From an uncultured Coriobacteriaceae bacterium (GTDB lineage Bacteria > Actinomycetota > Coriobacteriia > Coriobacteriales > Atopobiaceae), in NCBI GenBank assembly GCA_902777325.1, contig CACYTH010000025.1, positions 1 to 44,480 of the forward strand: a stretch of 44,480 bases of DNA. Direction: 5' to 3'. Below the pieces are notes generated by a model. The model was not told the DNA's origin. It saw only the letters and a list, made by a program, of their open reading frames with translations, and did not search any database. The position numbers were made by a program, and so were the translations under genes. Position 1 is the stretch's first letter, and each line of letters opens with the position of its first letter. Positions 9,948 through 20,268 of this stretch are shown piece by piece.

Positions 9948-10005
9948 ACTGGTCCGTCGATTGGACCGCAACGGAGGCTCATTGCGTCCGGCGGAGCGGA
10001 CCGGT
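9948..10005 (-). repeat. 58-bp palindromic repeat, copy 4 (single, inverted)
   Basis: Exactly 58 bp. Its reverse complement aligns without gaps to the three copies at 20540-20732. Outer arms are ACTGGTCCG and CGGACCGGT. The inner stem is GCAA/TTGC where copies 1 and 2 have GGAA/TTCC, a paired change that keeps the stem. It lies between the operon terminator and the tRNA-Arg terminator. Confidence 0.8.
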
Positions 10006-10029
10006 CGCCGAACTCGAAGCCTTGCGACC

Positions 10030-10062
10030 AAAAAAGCGGGCCAGGCTGTTAGCCTGACCCGC
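10030..10062 (-). terminator. Terminator of tRNA-Arg
   Basis: On the minus strand a 12-bp stem (GCGGGTCAGGCT with AGCCTGGCCCGC, one G-T pair) and a 3-nt loop are followed by six T. Confidence 0.88.
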
Positions 10063-10070
10063 GAACTGTC

Positions 10071-10146
10071 TGGTGCCCCCGGACGGATTCGAACCGCCGA
10101 CACCCGCTTTAGGAGAGCGGTGCTCTATCCCCTGAGCTACGAGGGC
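10071..10146 (-). tRNA. tRNA-Arg (anticodon CCT)
   Basis: A 76-nt tRNA with an encoded CCA. Acceptor GCCCTCG pairs with CGGGGGC (one wobble). D-arm TAGCTCAGGGGATAGAGC, anticodon stem CCGCT/AGCGG with loop CTCCTAA giving CCT (reads AGG), T-arm GGCGGTTCGAATCCGTC. Confidence 0.95.
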
Positions 10147-10159
10147 GCATGCGAGACAC

Positions 10160-10168
10160 ATTCTAGCA
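10160..10168 (-). promoter_or_regulatory. Extended -10 promoter of tRNA-Arg
   Basis: Minus-strand TGCTAGAAT lies 14 bp upstream of the mature tRNA end, fitting an extended -10 promoter. No good -35 is seen. Confidence 0.45.
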
Positions 10169-10208
10169 TCACGTCACCACATTGCGGACGAGATGCAAAA
10201 GACGCGCA

Positions 10209-10808
10209 CTACTTCTTGGAGTTCGCGTCCTCGTCGATGATGCGCCTCAGCCTCTTGCGCGATGCCCCGGACACGGTGTCGCGCGCAGCGTTGCGCATGG
10301 GGCGAATCTTGACGAAGTCAAGGATGAACGCACCGATGATGAACAGGTATGCCGCGACCATCATGACCATGGAGGCTGCGGCCAGCGTGTTGGCCATGGG
10401 CGAGCTTGCATTGCTCTGCAGGTAGTGCACGATGAGGAACGAACCCAGCGAGAAGGCAAAGCCAACGCCGAGGAGCACCCACCAGATACGGGTCAGCCTC
10501 TTGTAGCCAGGCTGCTGCTTGAGAACCACCTGCTGAGCGTCGAAGCGCTCGTCATCCTCGGTCCTCTTTGCCTCGCGCTTGGCCTTCTTCTCCTCCTTGG
10601 TCGGCTCGGCTTCCGCGGCATTGCGCACGGTGCCGGCCACCTCGCGGGTAGGCTTCGCGCCCGCGGCGGATGCGCGGGAATACGCCTGCTTGCGGGACTG
10701 CGCCTCGCTGGCTGCCGCACCCTCGGCCTCGTCCTTCTTGCGAGTGATGAGCGAGACAGACTCCGCGGCCTCCTCGCGGGCACCCTTGATAGTGTCCATC
10801 AACGACAT
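10209..10808 (-). CDS. Small membrane protein of unknown function
   Basis: A protein of 199 aa. I do not recognise a named family. Residues 1 to about 105 are charged and Ala-rich, with a Lys/Glu/Arg run (EEKKAKREAKRTEDDERFD) likely to be helical. Two hydrophobic helices follow at about 107-128 and 140-163, then a basic cytoplasmic tail (RKRLRRIIDED). It begins 4 nt after the purC stop, with GAGGT at a proper distance, so it is probably co-transcribed with purC. No link in function to purine synthesis is evident. No clear terminator was seen downstream. Confidence 0.8.
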   Translation of the reverse strand: MSLMDTIKGAREEAAESVSLITRKKDEAEGAAASEAQSRKQAYSRASAAGAKPTREVAGTVRNAAEAEPTKEEKKAKREAKRTEDDERFDAQQVVLKQQPGYKRLTRIWWVLLGVGFAFSLGSFLIVHYLQSNASSPMANTLAAASMVMMVAAYLFIIGAFILDFVKIRPMRNAARDTVSGASRKRLRRIIDEDANSKK

Positions 10809-10812
10809 GTTC

Positions 10813-11688
10813 TTACCTCATTGCCTCGAACTTGGAACCAGTGATGATCTGGAACGCCTCCTGATAGCGTGCCGACGTGCCCTCGATGACCTCTGCAGGC
10901 AGGTGGGGCGGCTCGCCCGTCATGTCCCAGTTGGCGCGCAGCCAGTCGCGTACGTACTGCTTGTCGTAGCTGGGCTGCACCTTGCCCTCCTCGTAGCCCT
11001 CCTGCGGCCAGAAGCGGCTGGAATCAGGCGTGAGGCACTCGTCGATCAGCGTCAGCTTGCCGTCGATGATGCCAAACTCGAACTTGGTGTCGGCGATGAT
11101 GATGCCACGGGTTGCGGCGTAGTCGGCAGCCGCGTTGTAGATGGCCAGCGACGCGTCGCGCAGCTGCTCGGCCAGGTCGAGACCCACGATCTCGGCGCAA
11201 CGCTCGAAGGAGATGTTCTCGTCGTGCTCACCGAGCTCCGCCTTGGTGGAGGGCGTAAAGATCGCCTCGGGCAGCTTGGAGGCCTCGGTCAGGCCGTCAG
11301 GCAGCTTGATGCCGCAGACCGTGCCATCCTGATCGTAGGTCTTCTTGCCGCTACCGGTGAGGTAGCCACGCACGATGCACTCGATGGGAATGGTCTGCGC
11401 CTTCTTGACCAGCATGGAGCGGCCCGTCAGGTACTCGGCGTAGGGCTGGTACTCCTCCGGATAGTCCGCCACACCCATGGAGAGCAGGTGGTTGGGCATA
11501 AGGTCGGCAAAGCGGTCGAACCAGAACGCGGAGATGCGCGTCAGGATCTCGCCCTTGTAGGGAATCTCGTCAGGCAGGATGAAGTCATACGCGCTGATGC
11601 GGTCGCTGGCAACCATCAGCAGGCTGTCACCGCAGTCGTAGATGTCACGAACCTTGCCGTGGGAGTCAGGTCGAAGCTCAAGAGCCAT
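10813..11688 (-). CDS. purC: Phosphoribosylaminoimidazole-succinocarboxamide synthase
   Basis: A cytoplasmic enzyme of 291 aa that joins aspartate to CAIR with ATP, giving SAICAR in de novo purine synthesis. Visible family features: N-terminal GKVRDIYDCGDSLLMVASDRISAYD, the SAICAR signature IECIVRGYLTGSG, and the second signature in IIIADTKFEFG. The length is normal for the long bacterial form. The ATG at 11688 has AGGA 8 nt upstream; the in-frame extension begins inside the promoter region. purB, the enzyme for the next step, lies 4 kb away on the same strand. Confidence 0.96.
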   Translation of the reverse strand: MALELRPDSHGKVRDIYDCGDSLLMVASDRISAYDFILPDEIPYKGEILTRISAFWFDRFADLMPNHLLSMGVADYPEEYQPYAEYLTGRSMLVKKAQTIPIECIVRGYLTGSGKKTYDQDGTVCGIKLPDGLTEASKLPEAIFTPSTKAELGEHDENISFERCAEIVGLDLAEQLRDASLAIYNAAADYAATRGIIIADTKFEFGIIDGKLTLIDECLTPDSSRFWPQEGYEEGKVQPSYDKQYVRDWLRANWDMTGEPPHLPAEVIEGTSARYQEAFQIITGSKFEAMR

Positions 11689-11724
11689 GGGAGTCCTTTC
11701 AAGCCCGTTGCACATACGTCCGCT

Positions 11725-11730
11725 ATTGTA
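11725..11730 (-). promoter_or_regulatory. Candidate -10 of purC
   Basis: Minus-strand TACAAT lies 37 bp upstream of the purC start. No convincing -35 is visible. A 12-bp palindrome, ATGATGCATCAT (11765-11776), lies about 35 bp further upstream and could be an operator. Confidence 0.35.
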
Positions 11731-11818
11731 GCCGACTCTTTGACGCTGTTGGAGATGGGTGCCAATGATGCATCATCAGCACAGCTTGGGGGCGTTTCGC
11801 GGCCCGACGGCGCGCCAG

Positions 11819-13339
11819 CTACTCCTTGCTAGCCCTCGTAATGGGAAGGCGCAGCGTGAAGGTGGTGCCCTTGCCCAGCTCGGACTCCACCTCGATGGTT
11901 CCGTTGTGCTGGTCGACGATCTCCTTGGTGATGGCCAGGCCCACGCCCAGACCGCCCGTCGCACGCTCGCGGCTCACCTCGGAGCGCCAGAAGCGCGAGA
12001 AGACCTTGGGGATGTCCTCCTCGGCAATGCCGATGCCCGTGTCGCGCACGGAGACGAGCACGTCCTTGCGCTCGTTGGCCACGCCCACCACAACCCAGCC
12101 GTCGTGCTGGGTGTAGCGCATCGCATTTGACATGAGGTTGGTGATGGCCTCGCGGATGAGGTCGGGGTCTATGTCGGCATAGCACTCGTGGCGTGAGGTC
12201 TTGTCGTCAAAGCGCAGGTGCAGGCCACGCTCGTGGAACAGCTGATGCTGCACGGAGACGAGGCTGCGCACCAGGTGCACCACGTCAGTTGACTCGATCT
12301 TGAGCTGGCGCTTGCCGTTCTCGATGCGCGAGAGGTGCAGCATGGCGTCAACCAGGCGGGAGAGGCGGCGCACCTCCGAGGCGACCGTCTCAAAGTGCTC
12401 GTCGTCAGCCGGCAGTACGCCGTCCTGCATGGCCTCGACCGTCACCAGCATGGCCATGAGCGGCGTGCGCAGCTCGTGCGCGACATCGCTGGTGAGACGA
12501 TGCTCGAACTTGATGTCACGCTCAAGCGTATTGGCCATGCTGTCGAAGGTCTCGCCCAGAAGGCCGATCTCGTCGTCGCCGGTCACGCCGGTGCGTGCGG
12601 TGAGGTCGCCGCCGCGGATCTGCTCTGCCGTGGAGGTTATGCGCCTGATGGGCCGCGTCAGCGAGCGCGAGGCGATGGACCCCATGAGAAACGCGCCGAC
12701 GACGGCCACAGCCGCCGAGATGGCGATGGCGATGTAGGACTTGTCCCTAAATGCGGAGTCCGCCTTGGTGAGAAGGGCCTCCGAGCCAAAGGACCACAGG
12801 CGCACCTGTCCCACGACCTTGCCGTCCTTGTCGACGATGTCGGCCGAGACGGTGGAGTCTCCGCCCTGCGCCGGCGTGGCGAGTACGGTTGCGCTCTCGT
12901 TGGTCAGGGCTCCGTCGTCATCCCTGGTACTGCGCGTGCGCGCCCAGGTGTCGTCGTAGAGCACGTGCCCGCGTGCGTCCACCACCTGCACGCCAACGTC
13001 GGACGAGGCCGAGGAGGCAGAGCGCGCGTAGTCAAGGACCTCGTCGTCCCAGCCGCCCTTCTCCTGGTACTCGCCCGAGAGCGTGTCTGCCGTCGACTGT
13101 GCCAGACGCTGCATGTTCTCGCGCGTGTATCCGCGGAACTGCCCCTCCCACACGTACGCCAGCACCACCGTCATGACCACCGCGGTAATGACGGCGACCA
13201 GCGCGAAGAACAGCATGATCTTGAGGCGGTAGCGACCACCCAGACGCGAGCCGGGCTCGCGTCTGACGGTGTTGTATGAGGCCCTATTTGACGAGGAAGA
13301 GGGGTCGTCCCCTCTTCCCGTCACAAATCTCTTTGCCAC
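11819..13339 (-). CDS. Two-component sensor histidine kinase
   Basis: A membrane sensor of 506 aa. TM1 at about 40-65, an extracytoplasmic sensor of about 130 residues, TM2 at about 198-220, a HAMP domain (SRSLTRPIRRI...DDEIGLLGETFDSM), and a HisKA box with phospho-acceptor H288 in DVAHELRTPL. The HATPase domain has N (NLMSNAMRYT), G1 (RDTGIGI), F (FSRFWR) and G2 (GLGVGLAI) boxes. It starts with GTG, with GAGG upstream, 20 nt after the response regulator stop, so the two form one operon. The sensor region matches no family I can name, so the signal is unknown. A Mg-like or wall-stress signal would be a guess. Confidence 0.93.
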   Translation of the reverse strand: MAKRFVTGRGDDPSSSSNRASYNTVRREPGSRLGGRYRLKIMLFFALVAVITAVVMTVVLAYVWEGQFRGYTRENMQRLAQSTADTLSGEYQEKGGWDDEVLDYARSASSASSDVGVQVVDARGHVLYDDTWARTRSTRDDDGALTNESATVLATPAQGGDSTVSADIVDKDGKVVGQVRLWSFGSEALLTKADSAFRDKSYIAIAISAAVAVVGAFLMGSIASRSLTRPIRRITSTAEQIRGGDLTARTGVTGDDEIGLLGETFDSMANTLERDIKFEHRLTSDVAHELRTPLMAMLVTVEAMQDGVLPADDEHFETVASEVRRLSRLVDAMLHLSRIENGKRQLKIESTDVVHLVRSLVSVQHQLFHERGLHLRFDDKTSRHECYADIDPDLIREAITNLMSNAMRYTQHDGWVVVGVANERKDVLVSVRDTGIGIAEEDIPKVFSRFWRSEVSRERATGGLGVGLAITKEIVDQHNGTIEVESELGKGTTFTLRLPITRASKE

Positions 13340-13359
13340 GTCTGGCGTCCTCGCCTGCG

Positions 13360-14073
13360 TTACTCGGCGTCAGTGCGCTGCGGCGCCTCGAAGCGATAGC
13401 CAACACCGTGCACGGTGTAGAGCCAGCGCGGGTTACGCGGATCGTCGCCGAGCTTGGCGCGCAGGTTCTTGACATGGCTGTCGATGGTGCGCTCGTAGCC
13501 CTCGAAGTCGTAGCCGAGGACCTTCTCGACCAGCTCCATGCGGGTGTACACGCGGCCCGGATAGCGGGCGAGCGTGGTCAGCAGCTTGAACTCGGAGGCC
13601 GTGAGGTCGACCTCCTTGCCCTCGACCGTCACCTTGTGGCCAGAGATGTCGATGACGAGGTCCGTGAAGTCGAGCACCTCAAGGGCGGGCTCGGTCTCCG
13701 CATGGGCGCGGCGCAGCAGCGCGCGGACGCGTGCGACCAGCTCGCGCGGGGAGAAGGGCTTGATCAGGTAGTCGTCAGCGCCGAGCTCGAGGCCGATGAT
13801 GCGGTCCTCGACCTCGCCCTTTGCGGTCAGCATGATGATGGGCACGTTGGACGTCTCACGGACGGCGCGGCAGACGCGCTCGCCCGACAGCTTGGGCAGC
13901 ATGAGGTCCAAGATGATGAGGTCGAAGGAGTGCTTCTCGAACTCCTCCAGAGCGCTCTGGCCATCGCCCACGCCGCGCACCACGTAGTTCTCACGCTCGA
14001 GATACGCCGCAACCGCGTCACGAATCGCCTTCTCATCCTCAACCAGCAGTATTCTCTTCTCGTCTGAAGCCAC
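13360..14073 (-). CDS. OmpR/PhoB-family response regulator
   Basis: A DNA-binding regulator of 237 aa, partner of the downstream histidine kinase. Receiver domain 7-120: acidic residue D13, phospho-acceptor D56 (LILDLMLP), T83, and K105 in DYLIKPF. The C-terminal winged helix (about 140-232) contains the typical LTASEFKLLTTLARYPGRV and ERTIDSHVKNLRAKLGDD. The GTG at 14073 is chosen because GGAGG lies 5-6 nt upstream and the protein then has the family length; upstream in-frame codons would add 34 unrelated residues. Confidence 0.93.
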   Translation of the reverse strand: MASDEKRILLVEDEKAIRDAVAAYLERENYVVRGVGDGQSALEEFEKHSFDLIILDLMLPKLSGERVCRAVRETSNVPIIMLTAKGEVEDRIIGLELGADDYLIKPFSPRELVARVRALLRRAHAETEPALEVLDFTDLVIDISGHKVTVEGKEVDLTASEFKLLTTLARYPGRVYTRMELVEKVLGYDFEGYERTIDSHVKNLRAKLGDDPRNPRWLYTVHGVGYRFEAPQRTDAE

Positions 14074-14131
14074 GGCGGCCTCCTTTGGTAGCAACCAGCA
14101 GCCCGAAAAAAATGGGCATATATATATCACT

Positions 14132-14137
14132 ATTTTA
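14132..14137 (-). promoter_or_regulatory. Candidate -10 of the two-component operon
   Basis: Minus-strand TAAAAT in an AT-rich island (14110-14140, including a TATATATATA run) that stands out from the GC-rich surroundings. It is about 60 bp upstream of the GTG start. The -35 is weak. Confidence 0.35.
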
Positions 14138-14164
14138 CCGCAGACGAGCAGATTTGTACGCTGA

Positions 14165-15379
14165 CTAAAGGGCAAAGCTCCTCACCGTGACGGCAGACGG
14201 ATATCCCGTCGTGCCATCCTTCACCGTGGCAAAGGTGACGAAGTCGGAGCAGACGCCCTCGCTCGCGGGGTACTCGCCGTAATCAACGCAGCGGTTGGTA
14301 GCACTCAGAATCGAGTAGGTCTCCTTGGCTGTATCGATCACAAAGTACGAAGCGCGACTCTTGACGATGAACAGTTCCTTGGAGCCTGCCACCTGCGCAG
14401 ACGGCTCGCGCACCAGCGTGATGAAGGGCCCGTCGGCCGTACCAATATAGGTGCCCATCTGACCGAGCAGGCCGCCTGACGAATAGTTGGCCTCCACCGA
14501 GAAGGCAAAGCGGTCGCCCATGCGCACGGCACGGAACGGTCGGACGCTCTGGGGCAGCACCAGCTGGTCGACCATGGTCGCAAGGTCGTCACTCAGCTTG
14601 TAGGAGGTTATCCCATAAAAGACGCCCTGGTCGGCACGCACGCGGGGTGCCAGCGTGATGGTGTTGCCCGACACCGCCGGTGGCATGGCAAAGCGTCCAG
14701 GCGACTCGACCACGGCCTGCGCATCACGGTCGCCCAAATGCCAGAGGTAGCAATAGGAGCTCTCGCGGGTCTTGGTTCCCGAGATGGCGGGCATGACCTG
14801 CCAGATAACGGCATCGCCATGCACGGCAAAGAGGGGAGGATCCCAGTCGGAGTCGCCCTCCCACAGCGTGGAGACCGTGCCAGACACCTCACCGTTGCCA
14901 AAGCGCTGCGCGTAGAGCTTCCAGACGCGCTTGAGCATGTCCATCTCGACCCACGCATACACTTCTTCGGAGCAACGCACGTCGTAGATGGATATGTTGG
15001 GCTCGTTGCCCATCACCAGCGTGGTCACCACGTCCGCAAGGTTGCCCGACGCGGTGGAGAATGCGCAGGCCTTGACCACAGGGCTCGCCGAGGCTCCCGC
15101 AGCAAGGGCGGGGATCCAAGCGTCCTCTCCCTGACGCAGTATCGTGCCCACGGGCAGCGACCAGTTGCCCTTCTCCTTGAGCGTCAGGTCGGCCTCCTTG
15201 TAGGGGCTGTCCTCGCCAAGGATGTTGGTGCTCGCTCCCTCGTCCACAACCACCGGGTCCGACGTCTCCTCGCCGGAATGGCGGCAACCCGAGAGCACGC
15301 CTATCGCCACCGAGGTGGCCGCACCGGCGACGCTCGCCCTAAACAGCCCGCGCCTGGTTATGTTGCCAAAGAGCCCCAC
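14165..15379 (-). CDS. Putative Tat-exported lipoprotein of unknown function
   Basis: A protein of 404 aa. The N-terminus has a twin-arginine-like motif (T8-R-R-G-L-F-R) and an Ala/Gly-rich helix ending in the lipobox L29-S-G-C32, so export and lipid anchoring at C32 are likely. The rest is rich in beta-prone segments with repeated aromatic and Gly patterns, which suggests a beta-propeller-like fold. No catalytic motif is recognised. The start codon is GTG with only a weak ribosome site, 12 nt after the TSCPD gene, so coupled translation is likely. A two-component operon follows on the same strand 91 nt downstream. Confidence 0.75.
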   Translation of the reverse strand: MGLFGNITRRGLFRASVAGAATSVAIGVLSGCRHSGEETSDPVVVDEGASTNILGEDSPYKEADLTLKEKGNWSLPVGTILRQGEDAWIPALAAGASASPVVKACAFSTASGNLADVVTTLVMGNEPNISIYDVRCSEEVYAWVEMDMLKRVWKLYAQRFGNGEVSGTVSTLWEGDSDWDPPLFAVHGDAVIWQVMPAISGTKTRESSYCYLWHLGDRDAQAVVESPGRFAMPPAVSGNTITLAPRVRADQGVFYGITSYKLSDDLATMVDQLVLPQSVRPFRAVRMGDRFAFSVEANYSSGGLLGQMGTYIGTADGPFITLVREPSAQVAGSKELFIVKSRASYFVIDTAKETYSILSATNRCVDYGEYPASEGVCSDFVTFATVKDGTTGYPSAVTVRSFAL

Positions 15380-15391
15380 AGCAACCCGTCC

Positions 15392-15670
15392 CTATGACGC
15401 CTGCAGCTCGCGCGCAGCCTGCTGGGCCTGGCGCAGGGCAATGGTCATCTGGTCGGCGCACGAGGTGCCGCGCGGCCCGCACTGGTTGCCGGCAAGCAGC
15501 TCCACGACCTCGTCCACGGGCTTGCCCGCAACGAGCTTGGACACGGCCTTCGTGTTGCCGTTGCATCCACCAAAGAACACGACCTTCTCGATGGTCGAGC
15601 CGTCGTCGGATACCTCTACGTGTATGTTTCTCGGGCAGACGCGCCGAGGAGTGTAGTCGAGTGCGTACAT
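15392..15670 (-). CDS. TSCPD domain protein (TIGR03905-type)
   Basis: A protein of 92 aa made of one TSCPD domain, the small Cys-containing domain also found at the C-terminus of B12-dependent ribonucleotide reductases (NrdJ). Visible motifs: FFGGCNGN, GNQCGPRGTSCADQMTIAL. The family signature TSCPDQ reads TSCADQ here. Stand-alone versions have no assigned function. The Cys pattern suggests metal binding or redox chemistry (inference). The ATG follows GGGGGG at a good distance. Confidence 0.85.
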   Translation of the reverse strand: MYALDYTPRRVCPRNIHVEVSDDGSTIEKVVFFGGCNGNTKAVSKLVAGKPVDEVVELLAGNQCGPRGTSCADQMTIALRQAQQAARELQAS

Positions 15671-15695
15671 GGTTCCCCCCTGTCAGACACGGTCA

Positions 15696-15701
15696 AGTAT
15701 A
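15696..15701 (-). promoter_or_regulatory. Candidate -10 of the TSCPD/lipoprotein unit
   Basis: Minus-strand TATACT lies 26 bp upstream of the start at 15670. The -35 region is weak. Confidence 0.35.
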
Positions 15702-15764
15702 CCCACCAAGTTGGGTCGCGCTTGACGTCGCCCGCAGCTTGCGCGTATCCCCATACATGCGCGA

Positions 15765-15800
15765 GGCCCGGGCCGGCACGCGTCGCGCCAAGCCCGGGCC
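15765..15800 (-). terminator. Probable terminator after purB
   Basis: A 9-bp GC-only stem (GGCCCGGGC with GCCCGGGCC) around an 18-nt loop, located just downstream of the purB stop. The minus strand lacks a clear T run, while the plus strand is followed by CTTGTCTT, so efficiency is uncertain. Confidence 0.5.
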
Positions 15801-15824
15801 CTTGTCTTCAGATACCCCAGGATC

Positions 15825-17171
<1,347 letters not shown>

Positions 17172-17268
17172 GGCGGTCCTTTCGCGCGTGTTCAGACTGG
17201 TTTGATTCTAGCCCGTAGGGGCAGGCAGCCCTGCAGTTACGCTGGAAATGCAGAGGTGCACAACGGAA

Positions 17269-17300
17269 GATGGCTTCCCGTGCGAGCACCGGAAGCCATC
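17269..17300 (-). terminator. Probable terminator after argH
   Basis: A perfect 10-bp stem (GATGGCTTCC with GGAAGCCATC) and 12-nt loop just after the argH stop. Only a short T-rich stretch (TTCC) follows on the minus strand. Confidence 0.6.
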
Positions 17301-17306
17301 CAGAGG

Positions 17307-18728
17307 CTACTCTATTACGCCGCCCTTCTCGCGGATGCCCTTGACCACGCGCCTGTCGCGCTTGAGCGTGCGGCTCGCCTCGCGGAGCTGCTGGCGCACC
17401 GCGTCGTGGCCGGTTCCGCCGTAGGTCGTGCGAGCGCGCGCGATGGCCTCCGGGTCAAGCTCGCCCACGATGTCGTCGCGGAACATCGACGAGGCCTGCT
17501 TGAACTCCTTGAGCGTGAGGTCCTCGAGACCCTTGTTGTGCTTCTCGCAGTACAGCACCAGCTCGCCCACGATCTCGTGCGCCTTGCGGAAGGGCACGCC
17601 GCGCTTGGCCAGGTAGTCCGCCACGTCCGTCGCGGCGGTAAACCCGAGCCCCGCCTCCTTGAGCATCACGTCGTCGTGCACGGTCCAGGTGTCGATCATG
17701 CCCTCCATGCAGATCATAGAGTCACGCAGGGTGTCAAAGGCGTCGATGGCGCCCTCTTTGCACTCCTGCAGATCCTTGTTGTACGCCAGGGGCAGCGACT
17801 TCATGGTGACCATGAGACCCACCAGGTCGCCCACCACGCGACCGGTCTTGCCGCGCGTGAGCTCGGCGAAGTCGGGGTTCTTCTTCTGCGGCATGATGCT
17901 CGAGCCGGTTGCATAGCTGTCGGACAGCGTGATGAAGCCAAACTCGGTGGTGCTCCACAGCACGATCTCCTCGCACAGGCGCGAGAGGTGCATCATCGAC
18001 ATGCTGCATGCGTACTCGAGGTCGAGCAGGTAGTCGCGATCGCTCACCGCATCCATCGAGTTGGGCGCGGGGTGGTCGAAGCCCAAAAGCTCGGTGGTGT
18101 AAAAGCGGTCCAGCGGGTACGTGGTGCCTGCAAGGGCGGCAGATCCAAGCGGGTTCACGTCGGCGGCCTGGTAGGCGTCGTGCAGGCGCTTGAAGTCGCG
18201 CGTGAACATCCAGAAGTACGCCAGTAGGTGGTGCGAGAACAGCACCGGCTGCGCGTGCTGCAGATGCGTGTAGCCCGGCATGACCACGCCAAAGTACTTG
18301 CGCGCGGCCCGCGTGATGACCTTGCGGAGGGAGTAGTTCTCGGCCATCAGCGTGAGGAGCATGCTCTTGGCGTGCAGGCGGATGTCGGTGGCCACCTGGT
18401 CGTTGCGCGAGCGCCCCGTGTGCAGACGCTGGCCGGCGGCGCCGATGTCGTCGATCAGCTCGCCCTCCACGGCCATGTGGATGTCCTCGTCGTTAATGTC
18501 GTACTTAAAGCGACCTTGGTCTATCTGGTGGGCAATCTCCAGAAGGCCCACCTCGATGTGCTCGAAGTCGCTCTGGCTGATGACGCCCTGGCGCGCGAGC
18601 ATCCTGGCGTGCGCAATCGAGCCGGCGATATCCTGGCGGTACATGTTCTTGTCCACCTCGAGCGAGGCGCCAAAGCGCTGCGTGAACTCGCTCACACTCT
18701 GCTCAAACCTGCCGGACCAAAGCGCCAT
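17307..18728 (-). CDS. argH: Argininosuccinate lyase
   Basis: An enzyme of 473 aa that cleaves argininosuccinate into arginine and fumarate, the last step of arginine synthesis. Hallmarks: N-terminal ALWSGRFEQ, the HTGRSRNDQVATD segment, GYTHLQHAQPVLF and the lyase signature GSSIMPQKKNP at about 275-285. The ATG at 18728 gives the conserved N-terminus, with GGGGGAG upstream. It lies 86 nt after argG, but a strong terminator hairpin sits between them, so argH expression would depend on read-through. Confidence 0.97.
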   Translation of the reverse strand: MALWSGRFEQSVSEFTQRFGASLEVDKNMYRQDIAGSIAHARMLARQGVISQSDFEHIEVGLLEIAHQIDQGRFKYDINDEDIHMAVEGELIDDIGAAGQRLHTGRSRNDQVATDIRLHAKSMLLTLMAENYSLRKVITRAARKYFGVVMPGYTHLQHAQPVLFSHHLLAYFWMFTRDFKRLHDAYQAADVNPLGSAALAGTTYPLDRFYTTELLGFDHPAPNSMDAVSDRDYLLDLEYACSMSMMHLSRLCEEIVLWSTTEFGFITLSDSYATGSSIMPQKKNPDFAELTRGKTGRVVGDLVGLMVTMKSLPLAYNKDLQECKEGAIDAFDTLRDSMICMEGMIDTWTVHDDVMLKEAGLGFTAATDVADYLAKRGVPFRKAHEIVGELVLYCEKHNKGLEDLTLKEFKQASSMFRDDIVGELDPEAIARARTTYGGTGHDAVRQQLREASRTLKRDRRVVKGIREKGGVIE

Positions 18729-18755
18729 TGTCTCAGTCTCCCCCTGCGTCAAAAG

Positions 18756-18791
18756 CCAAAAGAGCGCCGCCGGTGATTGGGCCGGCGGCGC
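18756..18791 (-). terminator. Intercistronic terminator between argG and argH
   Basis: On the minus strand a perfect 10-bp stem (GCGCCGCCGG with CCGGCGGCGC), loop 8 nt, followed by TCTTTTGGCTTTTG. It lies 28 bp before argH and would reduce argH transcription relative to argG. Confidence 0.75.
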
Positions 18792-18814
18792 ACGTCAACC
18801 GAACAGATTGTACC

Positions 18815-20065
<1,251 letters not shown>

Positions 20066-20159
20066 GTCCTCGTCCTTTCCTGCGGTTACCCGCTGTGCTT
20101 GTTCTCTTATCTACTTGTTTCAGGTTTTCGCATTGCAGTGTCTTGTTTTGCTTTTGTTC

Positions 20160-20189
20160 TGTATATCCGCTGCTAGCCAGTATCGTCAG
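20160..20189 (-). promoter_or_regulatory. Possible second promoter of argG, downstream of the attenuator
   Basis: Minus-strand CTGACG (20184-20189) and TATACA (20160-20165), 18 bp apart, each match consensus at 4 of 6 positions. If real, it would bypass the attenuator and give basal argG expression. Confidence 0.3.
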
Positions 20190-20203
20190 GATGTATCGGC
20201 ATG

Positions 20204-20225
20204 AAAAAACCCGGCGATGCCGGGT
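20204..20225 (-). terminator. Attenuator terminator in the argG leader
   Basis: On the minus strand CCCGGC-ATC-GCCGGG (extendable to 7 bp with A-T) is followed at once by six T. It lies 43 bp after the leader-peptide stop and about 140 bp before argG, the position expected for an attenuator. Confidence 0.85.
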
Positions 20226-20268
20226 GCCGTCTGGTCCGTATATGTGCTTGGAGCTAAACTCCGTGGAC

